This document shows positions 10,221 through 20,321 of a stretch of 64,000 nucleotides of DNA, piece after piece (position 1 is the first letter of the stretch; each line of letters starts with the position of its first letter). The translations under genes were made by a program, and so were the position numbers. The stretch spans positions 62,001 through 126,000 of the forward strand of contig JASANG010002708.1 in the NCBI GenBank assembly GCA_030248215.1. The letters are read 5' to 3'. The notes under the pieces were generated by a model. The model made no database searches. It was not told the DNA's origin and saw only the letters and a list, made by a program, of their open reading frames with translations. Origin of the DNA: Enoplolaimus lenunculus (lineage: Eukaryota; Nematoda; Enoplea; Enoplida; Thoracostomopsidae).

Positions 10221-11649
10221 CTTTAGTGCGTTTTTCGACAACCCTCTAAAGTAAAAACTTGTTCTGTCTGCATCTGGATATTGTGAACGTTGTGCATAAA
10301 AAGTAAAAACTTGTTTTTTGGATTTTTAGCATCAGTTTGAACCCTATCGAGACTCAGATAACTGAGATCGAGAGCAGCCAAAATCTAAGACTCGTTGAGA
10401 CCGCTCATCAGGGTCTGTCACAACTCGCAATAATATCAAAATGTAGGCTATGTTAAATGCGGTACCAACTAAAATTTCAGAAACTCACATATCATGTTTT
10501 AGTTCTCACTGTTAAGCAACCAATTTCAAGACCACACATACGTCAAGAAATTGTACCAAAATGCGCAAAATAAATTACCGTTTAATCTATGAGACAAAAC
10601 CAACCTAAACCAAACTACACTCAAACCTAAAAACACATCGTAGAGCAACTATAACGAAAACAACAATGAACCGTTTACCACAAACTGAGATAAGAGCTTT
10701 CAATAGCAGTCACTTTTTCAAAAACACAAGAACCTTTACGTAACCTCGGTTGCTTCTTTGCAGCTTTTTGTATTGTTGAACCGGAATATATTCGAATTCA
10801 AAACTCATTGTTTTTAATATTTGAATTAAGCGTTGATGATTCATTCGTCAGCTATTCCGTAAATCATTCGTAGCAAAAAAAGCATTGGTGGGTAAAAATC
10901 TTTACATTAATATTACACGATAAGCTATGTGTAAACTTTGGTTAAATAATAGAAGCATAATACACCAGGGAACGTTAGTTTTGTGATAATCGGGCATTGG
11001 AGGTTCCGGCAATTTCGACAGTAAAATATTTTTGCATTTTCACAAAAAATTTGCCCCTTGGTAAGTTGGTTTTGAACTTCGGGACAATTATGAAAGCTTT
11101 AATTATCCGCCTTTGCAAAAACGAATGTTAAAACCTATTTGGTGGCTCTAGCAAGATTTGTTGACCTCCGGCTCCGTATTTTCACTTCCGCTTAAATCCT
11201 GCTACTGGCTCACTCTGGTACATAACTTGCTGCGAGTTGCACTTTGTAGCACTTAAATGAACAGACCGTTACAGCTAGTATATGGTGCCTTTCTGTTATG
11301 CATGCGCTCAATAAGCCTATGACAATACGGAAATTTTGATATCACGCAATAGCCGGACACCCGAAAGCGCGTTCGACTAACCGCTCTTCAACTGAAATAT
11401 AATAATGACTCAAAATCATACGACCAAAAAATTTATTGAGCAAATGTAGTTTACGTTAAGAATAATCAGTCACGGAGATGACTTGGCTAAACAGGAAACA
11501 TAATTTACGCACACAAAAATTTTGAGTTCAACCGACGAGTGGTTAGTTTATACTGCATTACGTACACTATGAGCAACTAATTGCAAACTGCGTACGCCAT
11601 TTAACACATAATAAGCAGCGCGTAAATTAGTTTCTGGGTGTAAAAGAAT
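10221..11649. other. Intergenic, no gene seen
   Basis: AT-rich DNA without a convincing exon. A block at 11160-11215 (GACCTCCGGCTCCG, then AAATCCTGCTACTGG) resembles the right end of the hAT-like element at 38819-39198 and is probably a decayed fragment. Confidence 0.4.
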
Positions 11650-11886
11650 TGTCATAATAACGGAACCAGAAAGTGATCAAAATAACGGAAACCGATATTG
11701 AAGTATAAACGTTTCAAAGATGTTTTATTTTTCTGCCAACATCACCGGGTTTTCAAATGAAAAATTGCGAGATACTTAACGTGGTTTATAACTAAATTTG
11801 AGCATAAAAATAACAGAAATTCCAATACTTCAATAACGGGAACAGACACCGATTTTTACCGTAAACGGATATCCGGTCACACCTTG
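11650..11886. mobile_element. hAT-like MITE, truncated (CAGGGTGTAAACGG family)
   Basis: Right end ACGGATATCCGGTCACACCTTG. The interior (GTTTCAAAGATGTTTTATTT, TTTCTGCCAACA, AAAATTGCGAGATA) matches the full copies at 33411-33706 and 35016-35395. The left end is missing. Confidence 0.6.
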
Positions 11887-12334
11887 GTGTAAATAGATAG
11901 GAAAGTCTATGAAAACAGGGTATCATAGTGGAAAAAGCTGAATCTAGCGACGTTCGGAAACACCTGTTTGTGTTTCTGAAATTGGTTTGGAACATACAGA
12001 ATCATTATTCGAAAACATTTAGTACTTGCAGCTCGAACCCAAGTATATGTTTCAATGAATATTTTCATTTCGATATTTTAAAATTCGTTTGTTTCTATTG
12101 CCTGCATAACAGGGTTCCACTGCGATTCCTGTTCCGATGAAAATTCCCGCAAAAATTCATTTCTTACAAATTCCAGTTCCTGTTTGGGCGTTAAAAGACG
12201 CATGAACCGAAATTTTTAACGGTTTTCTGGCTAATTATGAAGAATAAGTTTAAAAATAAAACATTTCACGTCTCGAAAATTTTATAAAGCTCAGCTTCCT
12301 TTCACATACGTTTCAGATGCACATTTATCACATG

Positions 12335-12723
12335 GGCCCATGTAAAGATCAGGTGCGGAACGTTTTGCTGTGGGACTAGAAAAGAGTAAGCTTAACCCTT
12401 TCTCACATGAATATTTTCAATTTCATATGAGATGTATTTGCAACACGGGTGGCAGGCGTTTACGATGACCACTGAGCTATAGGAGCTTGACGCTCGAGCC
12501 CGAGCAGGCTCTCACGTCTTGTGGAGATTTTGCACTGCGCATATGTTACAAATGTTAAACACTGCTCACATTGTGTGTATTGCACGTACATTATTGTATT
12601 TAGTTACTCATAGTATACTCTATGAGTGAAAGGGTTAAGCTTTAGACTATTTTTTTGCTTGGTTTAGGCTTAGGCTTAGGAATATGCTTATAATACTGTC
12701 CGCCCCTGTTCTGTACATTGTCC
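12335..12723. mobile_element. hAT-like MITE (GGGCCCATGTAAAGA family), interrupted
   Basis: Left end GGGCCCATGTAAAGATCAGG; right end reads CGCCCCTGTTCTGTACATTG. The interior contains GCTTTAGACTA and TTAGGCTTAGGCTTAGG, as in the copies at 29974-30150 and 32227-32478. It is split by the TTAA-flanked element at 12392-12638. Confidence 0.7.
12392..12638 (-). mobile_element. piggyBac-like MITE with tRNA-Gly-like core
   Basis: TTAA on both sides (12392-12395 and 12635-12638). Ends CCCTTTCTCACATGAATATT and, inward from the right, CCCTTTCACTCATAG. On the minus strand the core reads TAGCTCAGTGGT (an intact pol III A-box, 12468-12479) followed by CGCCTGCCACCCG, the anticodon-loop region of tRNA-Gly(GCC). 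The host element without insertion reads AAGCTTAAAGCTTTAGAC at about 30028-30045. The element therefore landed in a TTAA and duplicated it. Confidence 0.8.
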
Positions 12724-13161
12724 CACATATGTTATAATATTCGACACATGTCTTGTCTTTTGTTTTGAATTAAAGTCAGTTAGTTGTAATCCGGAGGTAC
12801 AATGTTTTTTCAATTCTTCACATTTAGTAAAACCAGAATGGTTCGTTGCCAGTCTGCTATGCAGCTGTGGAGTGAGGAAATGGGTGAGCGGAGATAAGCA
12901 AACATTTTAAACCTTGAAATGCATTTTTTACAGTTTGCGCAATTCGTAGATGTGTATCAAGTACATGTAAACTGCAAAAATTTCAGATGCAGGTACCCCG
13001 TCTGGACCTACGGTTCATGCGCGACGTTAAAAGTGGTGCAAATTTTATACTTAAAAATCTGGAAGTTGAAAATAATTTTTTTGTTTGAAAGGGGAAAAGT
13101 CCACCCACTAGGGAAACCTCAATATCTAAACACGATACAAACTGCACACAGGTCATCATGG
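12724..13161. other. Intergenic, 3' flank of MRRF
   Basis: No gene supported. The plus-strand opening at 12919-13182 has no protein-like composition and overlaps the MRRF stop region. Confidence 0.35.
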
Positions 13162-15772
13162 TCATCTAACTTCCTGCAATAACTCCGCCTGCTTCGCTTC
13201 TGCAGCACGTTTTGCGTCTTCGATATATGCGCGTATCCGGACCTCAACAAATTTCTGCGCGCCGTAGACAGCGTCTTTCGACTGCCCAGGAGCATCTTTG
13301 TTTATCTGAAATTAAACACAGGCACACTAACATCGCAAAACTCATTACGGTCACATTTGTATAGGTGGTAACTAACACGTTAAGGTTGTTTTTTCAAATA
13401 TATACGAGCAAGCAGTTACATAAAACTAAAGTTTACAAGAGGAATGTGAAATTTTGCTAGGCATACAATTTTAGATGCGTACGTATAGGGATGGGAGTAT
13501 AACCCTCGGTAAGTCTTGGTATTCGCAGGTCTCATTCTCGGTTTTTTGAGACTCGGTGTTTTGCAACCAAAAGTAGAACTTAAGGAATAAAGAAAATATG
13601 CTGGTAAATCTGTAAGAAGAAGAAGTCGTACCCGCAAAATTTAAAAAATTAAACGGTCCATTAATAATACCTAACTGTGAGACTGATTCTGATCAGTTCG
13701 ATTTCAAACGGCATCTAACAGACAACGTATTAACCATAAAGCCTCATTCACATGTCCATGTTTTTGCAGCAAGAACTTGCAGCTGTAACTTACCCGAGTA
13801 ACTGGCAGCTTCAAGTATTTGCAAAAAAAGTCATTGTCATTATGAATTTTGACATGAATTTGCTAAGAATGAATTTTCGAACATCAAGTTTAGACTGCAA
13901 GAAACATTAAGATGTGAACAAGGTTCTTCAAATCCTACCATTTCTATTTATTTAGTGTTCAATAGATGCAAATCTAGGACCGACAACAGCTTCGAGTACT
14001 GCTAAATATTAACCAAGTCTGATATTTGAAGTAATTCAAGACCCTTGCATAAATTCGAAAAGTTTGAATTAATTGAAGAAGTGCTCAGGAATATGCGCTC
14101 AGGAATATGCGCTCAGGAATTTTTTGCACTTGCGAGAACTCAAACCTGTGTCGCGGCCTAAGTTGCAAACACCAGTTGTATTTGCAAGTTATTGCTGCAA
14201 AAGCTTACAAGTCTAAATAAGGTTTAATTGAACTTTCTAAAAAAACTCAACATTAACACGCGTATACCTGTTTCAAATACTTCTTTCCGATGTTGCGAAA
14301 TGAATCACCAGCCCGAGTTGCTAAAGCTTTCGCGTTTTCTCCAAGTTTCTGGCGATGTTCCCTAGTAACCACCGGAAGTTGACAGTAAATTGTGTTGCCT
14401 TGGATTTCTGGGTTTACATTTAGTCCCGATAAAACCAATGCATCTGCAGTTGGTTTCACTGCGCCAGGATTCAGCGACAGATTGATTACTGCCAACTGTG
14501 GATTTTTCATAGTAACCTATCAAAAACATGTAGGTTGGATGACAAAGACGTACGTAACAACTCGATCTCTAACTTAAGTTTAAAAATCGACTTAAATTTA
14601 CATTGTTTACAGACCAATTTATTTGCGAATTTTTAGCCTTAGTCGACGCAGCTTATTTTATAATACAGTTACTCACGACAAGAAACATAAAATGAGTGTA
14701 ACCTGCAGGAAATGTACGTACTCAAGTCAAGAATTAAGTTGAAATTGAATTGAAGATGTTTTTGTTCCTACAATTGAGCCATTATACAATATCGACTGGG
14801 TTTTCGAAACCCTACTTTAAATACAACTTAGTACTTAAGTACGTGCTACGTTATTACTTATCCATTTTATCGTTTTAAAAGCTTACTTAAGTTACAGTTT
14901 AGGCATACTAATCTTGGTCTAATTAAAATTTTGGACTCATGGCACTTCGTTAATTTAAAGCAAAACTATTACTATTGGCAATTATTCGTTTTTACTCAAA
15001 AACTAAAGTACGTATGCACCTATTTACTTTAGAACTATGACAAAATCTTTTGTCACAATTTCGAATTGCGAATAATTTGAATGTTGGAGGATGCAAACAA
15101 TTTCTTCAACCCTAAATGCGGCAGCGTTATGGCTGACACTTTCTGGTGTTTCAGTTCAGGTCACTCATCATGTTTTGGTGAAAAGAAAATCGTACCAACC
15201 TAAACAATGTTATTAAAACAGCATTGTTTTCGTATATCTTGTACCAAACGCTAACCACTTATGTTACATACTTTACCAATATGAGCCAAAGGAACTGCAC
15301 GAATGCCGTCTGACTCCGGCAGTTGAACTTTGATATCATTAAAAGCATCCGCTGACGTTCTGAGTGTTAACTGTGATGCCATGGAAGCCTTAAACTCCTC
15401 AAATTCGGACACCAGATCCTTTTCAAAGGAATCAATATCGAACACTTCTTCTGCGTCATATGATGGCACCATAGAATTCGATCCACTGCGAAGTCCCTTT
15501 TTACCTTTGTTTTTTCCACGGTCCTTAGACTTGTAACGAACAAGACCTATATTGCTACAGCTTGGAAGCAACAGAGAGTCGTGCAGCGAGGCATGCAATG
15601 CATGGCCTGTTAACGTTCGATATGGTATGAATGTATTCTGTGAACTGGATCTATTGGGAAAATAGCGAATGCAACTGCGGACAAAGATGTCTTTTTGGTT
15701 GAATTGTCTGGCGGATAATAACGAGTATATGTTATTACAAATCATTTTACTCGATCCAGCAAATCTACGCAT
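13162..15772 (-). CDS. MRRF: Mitochondrial ribosome recycling factor
   Basis: Three exons on the minus strand: 15272-15772, 14268-14516 and 13162-13305, joined at phase-0 junctions with GT-AG borders. They give about 297 residues. Exon 1 starts MRRFAGSSKMICNN and supplies a basic mitochondrial presequence, a KSKDRGKNKGKKG linker, and the first RRF helix (FEKDLVSEFEEFKASMASQL). Exon 2 reads VTMKNPQLAVINL, then GLNVNPEIQGNTIYCQLPVVTREHR, the most conserved RRF segment. Exon 3 carries the final helix (AVYGAQKFVEVRIRAY...) and ends AELLQEVR. With mitochondrial EF-G2 the protein splits post-termination mitoribosomes. The length fits mitochondrial RRFs with a presequence. Two introns of 755 and 962 bp; a fragment of a CAGGGATGG element lies in the second, near 13489. 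Confidence 0.93.
13489..13575. mobile_element. Fragment of CAGGGATGG element in MRRF intron 2
   Basis: TAGGGATGGGAGTATAACCCTCGG and GGTCTCATTCTCGG, TTTTTTGAGACTCGG match one end of the complete element at 19853-20090. The other end was not found. Confidence 0.45.
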
Positions 15773-15840
15773 CTCTAAACACAGCGTTTAATGTCGAAAA
15801 TAATATTGAAATATAAAGATTATGATGTAGGCAGGGCGCA

Positions 15841-15895
15841 TCCGGAATTATCATTTACCGGAACCGGAAACTGAAACACTCAAAGCGCAACCGTT
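15841..15895. mobile_element. End fragment, CAGGGTGCAACCGG family
   Basis: CAGGGCGCATCCGGAATTA followed by TTTACCGGAACCGGAAACTG resembles the left end of the elements at 8856 and 58874. No partner end was found. Confidence 0.4.
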
Positions 15896-16066
15896 ACATA
15901 GAAACATGCAATAACTTGTAGAGTTATTTTCTGTCTCCATCTATTTCTAACAGCTCAGTACTTAAAATATTAATGGGCAGCAAGCAATGCGAAGTGACTA
16001 ATGTCATTCACAAAAATTTATTTCATGTAAATCATAAAACAATGCACTATTCTTGCTAGGGATGCG

Positions 16067-16150
16067 CCGATACCAAAGTTTTTCCCGGTGCCGATATCGA
16101 TTATTTTGAAGATATACCGATGCCGATACCTATTCCAAGTTTAATACACA
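16067..16150. mobile_element. End fragment, TAGGGATGTGCCGATACC family
   Basis: TAGGGATGCGCCGATACCAA and repeated GCCGATA words match the end of the complete element at 56941-57327. Confidence 0.5.
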
Positions 16151-16626
16151 ATGTTTAAAGAACAGATAGGATACATTACAACTACAAGGACTCAAGTCCT
16201 AACAACTATAAAACATCATAATTTTATAGAATGGTGCTTTTAATTAATTTTTTTCAAGGACAAACGCAAGAGAAGCAACAGTTTCCCTGAATTTAAGTTT
16301 AACCCAAGAGTTTCCCGCGAAGCTATAGGTAGAGCCTAATATAGCATTTTTCACAGGTTCCTGGACGTTGAAACAATCGTTAACCAAGCAATCTTTGACT
16401 TAGGCTATAGACACTAAACTTGTTAAATGTCAAATTACTAACTTAAAATGAGACATGTCATGTCTCTGTATCCCGACCATTCCAACCGTTCCTAATAGAG
16501 CATTCGTAATCGTAACCAAGTATATCTGCTTACGTTAACTTACTCAACAAAGGCGAAGCCTGTTGACCAACTGTTTCCTTCTGCAGCTCGCTTTTACATA
16601 CGACATGCAATAGTTGTGTTAAGAGA

Positions 16627-16745
16627 CATGTTGGGTGTGTTTTGTTTCTAATGTACGCGTAAATGCTTCACACAGTTAGTGTTGGGTGTGTTTTGTTTCT
16701 AATGTATGCGTAAGTGTTTCACACAGTTAGTGTTGGTTGTGCAAA
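16627..16745. repeat. Tandem duplication, about 54-bp unit
   Basis: TGTTGGGTGTGTTTTGTTTC, TAATGTACGCGTAA and CTTCACACAGTTAG occur twice head to tail with a few substitutions, followed by the start of a third unit (TGTTGGTTGTG). Confidence 0.85.
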
Positions 16746-16805
16746 TTCTATTTTTGGTACGATACAGTTACTATTCAGAATGTAGGCGTGGGATGTTAAT
16801 AAAAT

Positions 16806-16976
16806 CACTAAGCTAATTTTGTTCCGGTTATTTTGTCCGGGTATTTTTGCAATACCCGGACCCGGAATAATTTATGAAAACCCGGACCCGGAATTTATTG
16901 AAGCGAAAACCTGGACCCGGAATTTTTCGGCAAAATACCCGGAATAACCGGAATACCCGGACCCGGATGCAACTCT
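16806..16976. mobile_element. ACCCGGA-rich inverted-repeat element
   Basis: The word ACCCGGACCCGGA recurs four or more times. The left edge (TTCCGGTTATTTTGTCCGGG) is the inverse of the right edge (CCGGAATAACCGGAA). The right terminus GGATGCAACTCT resembles the CAG-TGCA-CCGG hAT-like ends. The exact left edge is unclear. Confidence 0.45.
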
Positions 16977-18779
16977 AATAATTTGAGTATAACACGTCAC
17001 CATTTTCAGTTAAAAGTTTTGGGCGCTTGTGTCGAATTCTGTGCCTTCAAATTGGCTAATTGTCGAAATCCAGCCATAATTTGTTCACAGAAATTAATGG
17101 CTGTGTAATCTGTACACAACTTAATATAAAATTGTTTATATATAACCCTTATCTCTCTGAAATAGTGCGAGAATAGCTGCTTATGTAATATATACTGTTG
17201 CCAACAAGTTTGAAATTCGTTTATTTGCGGTCATATCATATGCTCCTGTATACAAGGGGGCTCAACGCGATCCGGCATAAGTTTCCACAGTATTTGTAAC
17301 TAGACCAATTATTGTAGACTTCGGTGGTGTTACTTTTACATTGTTTATTCTGTTATACGTGTGTTGTAAATGTTTGCGTGTGCTTTATACTCTGACCAAG
17401 GATACTTCAGCATTAATGGTTGGGTTGCAGTGACTTGACTTTGTTAAACTAAGGATTTCTTTCTTACTTGCAAAATTAATTTATGTTACAGGAAAGCTAT
17501 ATTAATTTTGAGCTTTTTTAAGCAAAAGATAGCCTAAAACTTAAGCCACCTCAACAATCATTCCCTACGAAAAAAACTGAAACGCCTGCAAAGTAAGACA
17601 GGCGTATTTGGGTAACAAGCCAGTACCACGCTAAATTTAGCCTTAATCCTAAGTCATTTCTATTTTATTGTACCTAGGAAAAACCGGATGTCCTTAAAAT
17701 AAAATGTGCCAAACAAATACTGCAACTGACTCAGCGCTACAACAACATTAGAATAGTGAAATAGTGGAATAGGGTTGTTGTCAAAGTGTTAAAAAATGCA
17801 CCGGCGTGAGATGTTAAATCTTGTCACGTAAGTACTTCACATACCTTACGTCATGAAAGGAAGACTGTGAGCTAAGTTCTGATGTTTGAATGCAGCTTAG
17901 AGGGTTTTAGTTATAATTAGTGTACCCGACAATAAACATGCCTAGCGTGGTGAGTGACTCGCAGCTATACTTCCTACAAATCTCGTTTTTAACAGACAGA
18001 CTGACACAGAATCTGTAATCTAATGGTCATCAACTGGCTCTTTATACATAAATGTTTAGTAAAAACACAGCTAGGTATGTAGTTATAATGTATAAGTGAA
18101 ACCATACCGATTTAAAACATAGGCTTTGCAGTGTAATATCCTGTTAAAGCATCAGTTTATTTATCATTTTCTTGTAAAATAAATAGCTGAGTTTTAAGCA
18201 ACAGTTTTATAAAAGATTTGAAAATATGTTGCTGATCCCAACAGCGCGATAATAGCTGGAAATGTCAGGTTTTAAAAAAATAAACTGAAAAGTGCCCCCT
18301 TGTAACAGAAAATTATTCAAAACATGTTGCTGGTATAAACAAGATTTAGATCTGTTAGTATTTCAAGTTAATTATCAATGAATATATTATGAAAAAATCA
18401 CTTACTTTTACATACTGTATTCTCAGTTATAATATGAATACTTTTGGTTGAGTTCCTAAGTAAGCAAACAGGTGTTATTTATTAATTTAGGAAGAGATTT
18501 CTTTTCGACACTGTTCTAGTGACAGTTCTAGAAAATCTTTAGTTCTGTAACGACGGTAATATTTACAAGGCTAGTGAACCATTTGTATCTTGTTTACAGC
18601 ATGTTCGACGAATTTTTGATTGAGGTCATATCTAAACTCATTGGATTATGCGCGTGCCAAGGCCGCTAAATTTGGTTTATTTATCAAACTGTTGGCGTGT
18701 GAATAACATGAGATCCTAAACTATCTTAGACATTTAGTGTGTATATTTCGATTCGTTTGTCTATGTTTGATATTTTCAG

Positions 18780-18793
18780 AAATTTTACGTCAT
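18780..18793 (+). promoter_or_regulatory. Probable 5' leader after an acceptor site, ATG10
   Basis: The sequence TGATATTTTCAG ends at 18779, only 14 bp before the ATG10 start codon. This is the layout of a nematode spliced-leader acceptor, although an upstream non-coding cis exon would look the same. Confidence 0.45.
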
Positions 18794-19285
18794 ATGATCA
18801 CTGTAGAACAATTTAAAAACTCTGTTAGTGAATTTATAGAGAAACAGGATACTAGTGCATTTTGTGCTGAAACTCGTTTTACGATACGACAGCTTAATTC
18901 TGTACAGTATTTGTATTCCGAAACGTTGCGCAGTTGCTCTGAAATTTGGAAGTATTACATAATATATAACGATACTTACCAGGTTCCCGCATTGTATTTT
19001 ACCGCTTCTACATCAGACGGTTCTTTGGTGTCTCTCGAAACTGTTTGGAGTCGGGTTCCAAAAGCTTTTCAGAAATCTTTGATTGGTGATCCTTGGTCCG
19101 CTATTACGCAAACAGAACATCCATTATTTGGCACTCCTTGTTTTTGGATTCATCCGTGCCGTACGCAAGATTTGATGCTTTCATTCGGACCAAAATATTC
19201 ATATATTTTGGCTTGGTTGTCTGTGCTTGGTCCAATGGTCGGATTAGACGTACCCGTTGCCGTTGCCTCACGATTTAGCAATTGA
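18794..19285 (+). CDS. ATG10: ATG10, autophagy E2-like enzyme
   Basis: E2-like enzyme that conjugates ATG12 to ATG5 during autophagosome formation. 163 residues in one exon. The signature region is intact: TYQVPALYFTAS (E2 core strand), SLETVW, then WSAITQTEHPLFGTPCFWIHPC with the HPC active-site cysteine at residue 122, then ILAWLSVLGPMVGLDVPV at the C-terminus. Human ATG10 reads QVPVLYFRAS, TITQQEHPILGQPFFVLHPC and WLSIVGPVVGLNLP at the same places. The start is the Met after the TTTTCAG acceptor (MITVEQF). An in-frame upstream Met at 18737 would add a hydrophobic, intron-like stretch and was not used. The protein is short beside human (220) and near yeast Atg10 (167). Confidence 0.92.
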   Translation: MITVEQFKNSVSEFIEKQDTSAFCAETRFTIRQLNSVQYLYSETLRSCSEIWKYYIIYNDTYQVPALYFTASTSDGSLVSLETVWSRVPKAFQKSLIGDPWSAITQTEHPLFGTPCFWIHPCRTQDLMLSFGPKYSYILAWLSVLGPMVGLDVPVAVASRFSN

Positions 19286-20321
19286 AGCAGATACTCACCT
19301 GTTCACGATTGTCACGTACTGATGTTTTTGACAGGGTTCCACCAGAATTTATGTGCGGCCTTCATAAAACTCAGGGGCCTAAAATTATACGGTTTTGTGC
19401 AACTTAAAAATCTGCTTAGTGATGAGCCTATTTGGAAATATCTACGTACCTATACTTCGATGTCGTGACATTTTTTAAATTCTACACATTTGCTCAAATG
19501 TTATTGCATATAATTCGGTCTGTTACCCCTCTTCTGGCATTAGGTGTAGCTCCGTTCTTATTCTTTCCTGTTGGAACCCTGCGGATCACTTATAATTTAT
19601 TTTGCTTAACAGGCGTTATCGTATTAAATTTTTCCAGTTATTGTGACACAAAACAAATAACACAAATATCAGTGCTTGTAACGTTAAAATCTCTTACTGC
19701 TGATCACGTACATATCACGATAAACGTAAAAATAAGACTGTGCAAGAGTTTGTTTATACTTGCCTTTACAAGATAAGTTCTTTTCAGTAATATGGTATGT
19801 ATTATTTTTTCTCTTAAAAGTCTCGACTCTTGGTTTTTGACCGAGACCGCACCAGGGATAGGCGGTCTCGGTCTCGGTAAGTTCAAGATTTGGCTGGTCT
19901 CGGTCTCCCAAAACACTTTGATTTTACTGTGACAAAGCGCAAATAGTTGAATTTTCGTATTTAAAACATTTAAGGCATAGTTTAAAAAATTATGGGTCAT
20001 CCGCATATTAAAAATTGACCGAGACCGAGACCAAAAGTCTTGTTCTCGGTGGTTCGGTCTCGTTTTTTGGACCGAGCCCGTCCATCCCTGGACCGCACTG
20101 ACCGCACATCTCTGTAAGGGGTCAGACCGGGCCTTATTTTTTGTTATGTATGAATTTTTAACTTAAATTTTTACTTCTAAAAATCACTTGCGCACATTAC
20201 TATGTGCAACATAACACAACCCTAAAATTTTTTGTTTATACCTTAAATATATATGTACGTATTTTGTTTGATTTTAGATTTCACGTCTGACACTATACGG
20301 GTGTATAATACGTATTATATT
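19286..20321. other. Spacer between ATG10 and NOG1
   Basis: About 1 kb between two same-strand genes. A 238-bp hAT-like insertion (19853-20090) accounts for a quarter of it. The rest has no recognised exon or RNA gene. The small plus-strand openings at 19432-19776 lack protein-like composition. Confidence 0.4.
19853..20090. mobile_element. hAT-like MITE (CAGGGATRG family), perfect target duplication
   Basis: Starts CAGGGATAGGCGGTCTCGGT and ends in the inverse, GTCCATCCCTG. A perfect 8-bp duplication gaccgcac flanks it (19845-19852 and 20091-20098). The ends are built of GAGACCGAGACC words and pair over tens of bases; the middle is unrelated AT-rich DNA. An 8-bp duplication and CAGGG ends are typical of hAT transposons. 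No transposase. Confidence 0.85.

Larger units (their letters stand above)
15773..18779. other. Divergent intergenic region between MRRF and ATG10
   Basis: Three kilobases between two head-to-head genes. It holds repeat fragments (15841-15895, 16067-16150), a short tandem duplication (16627-16745) and an ACCCGGA-rich inverted-repeat block (16806-16976). The stretch 17000-18700 shows no exon, RNA gene or recognisable element. Promoters for both genes must lie here but no specific motif was identified. Confidence 0.4.

Noticed and set aside
18737-18793. Upstream in-frame start for ATG10
   Set aside because: The added MCIFRFVCLCLIF stretch is pyrimidine-rich intron-type sequence ending in TTTTCAG; family alignment needs no such extension.
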